NCBI GenBank assembly: GCA_025924495.1
Contig: JAICIG010000423.1
Location: 1-6,828 of the forward strand
Reading direction: 5' to 3'
Length of the DNA: 6,828 nucleotides
From: Pirellulales bacterium
Lineage (GTDB): Bacteria; Planctomycetota; Planctomycetia; Pirellulales; JAICIG01
Part shown: piece by piece, positions 6,818 through 6,828 of the stretch
How the letters are laid out: each line of letters starts with the position of its first letter
How positions within the stretch are numbered: the stretch's first letter is position 1
Notes under the pieces: generated by a model
The model's database searches: none
The model's input: the letters and a program-made list of their open reading frames with translations, nothing else
Told to the model about the DNA's origin: nothing
Program-made: the position numbers and the translations under genes

Positions 6818-6828
6818 CAGCAGAGAGC

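Overview
The window is GC-rich, densely coding and read entirely on the plus strand. It looks like a bacterial chromosome fragment, most probably from a planctomycete (Pirellulales-like). That placement is inferred from an 'RFSLxDL' membrane-entry motif and a C-terminal 'LLYSVGPDxKDDGG' motif in the last two reading frames, both of which I associate with planctomycete proteins; no marker gene confirms it. No tRNA, rRNA, CRISPR array, insertion sequence or integrase is visible.

Layout: (1) 37-522, a helical coiled-coil protein with a disordered tail, whose frame runs back through an in-frame TAG to the window edge; (2) 545-766, a 73-residue helical protein with a WXG100-like size and shape; (3) 806-5014, a 1402-residue membrane-anchored FtsK/SpoIIIE-family ATPase that dominates the window; (4) 5046-5885, a polytopic membrane protein; (5) 5949-6767, a soluble helical domain. 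Frames 4 and 5 are in phase and separated by a single TAA plus 21 open codons, so they are probably one gene broken by a nonsense codon. The last 61 bases hold only a short 17-bp tandem duplication.

The first three genes are tightly spaced (22 and 39 bases apart) and probably form an operon. The ATPase has three tandem ATPase-like modules. Only the middle one keeps Walker A and Walker B; the first and third keep the fold landmarks but have lost the catalytic residues. Three tandem modules behind membrane segments, next to a tiny helical-hairpin-like protein, recall the EccC/EssC motor of type VII secretion and its WXG100 substrates. The membrane-proximal part differs: two long coiled coils flank a tight two-helix membrane hairpin. 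The working model is a divergent type VII-like translocation machine in which genes 1 and 2 are substrates, chaperones or structural partners. This is inference from architecture and context; chromosome segregation is less likely because no FtsK-gamma-like C-terminal domain is present. The downstream membrane gene follows the motor by 31 bases, but nothing in its sequence ties it to the same machine.
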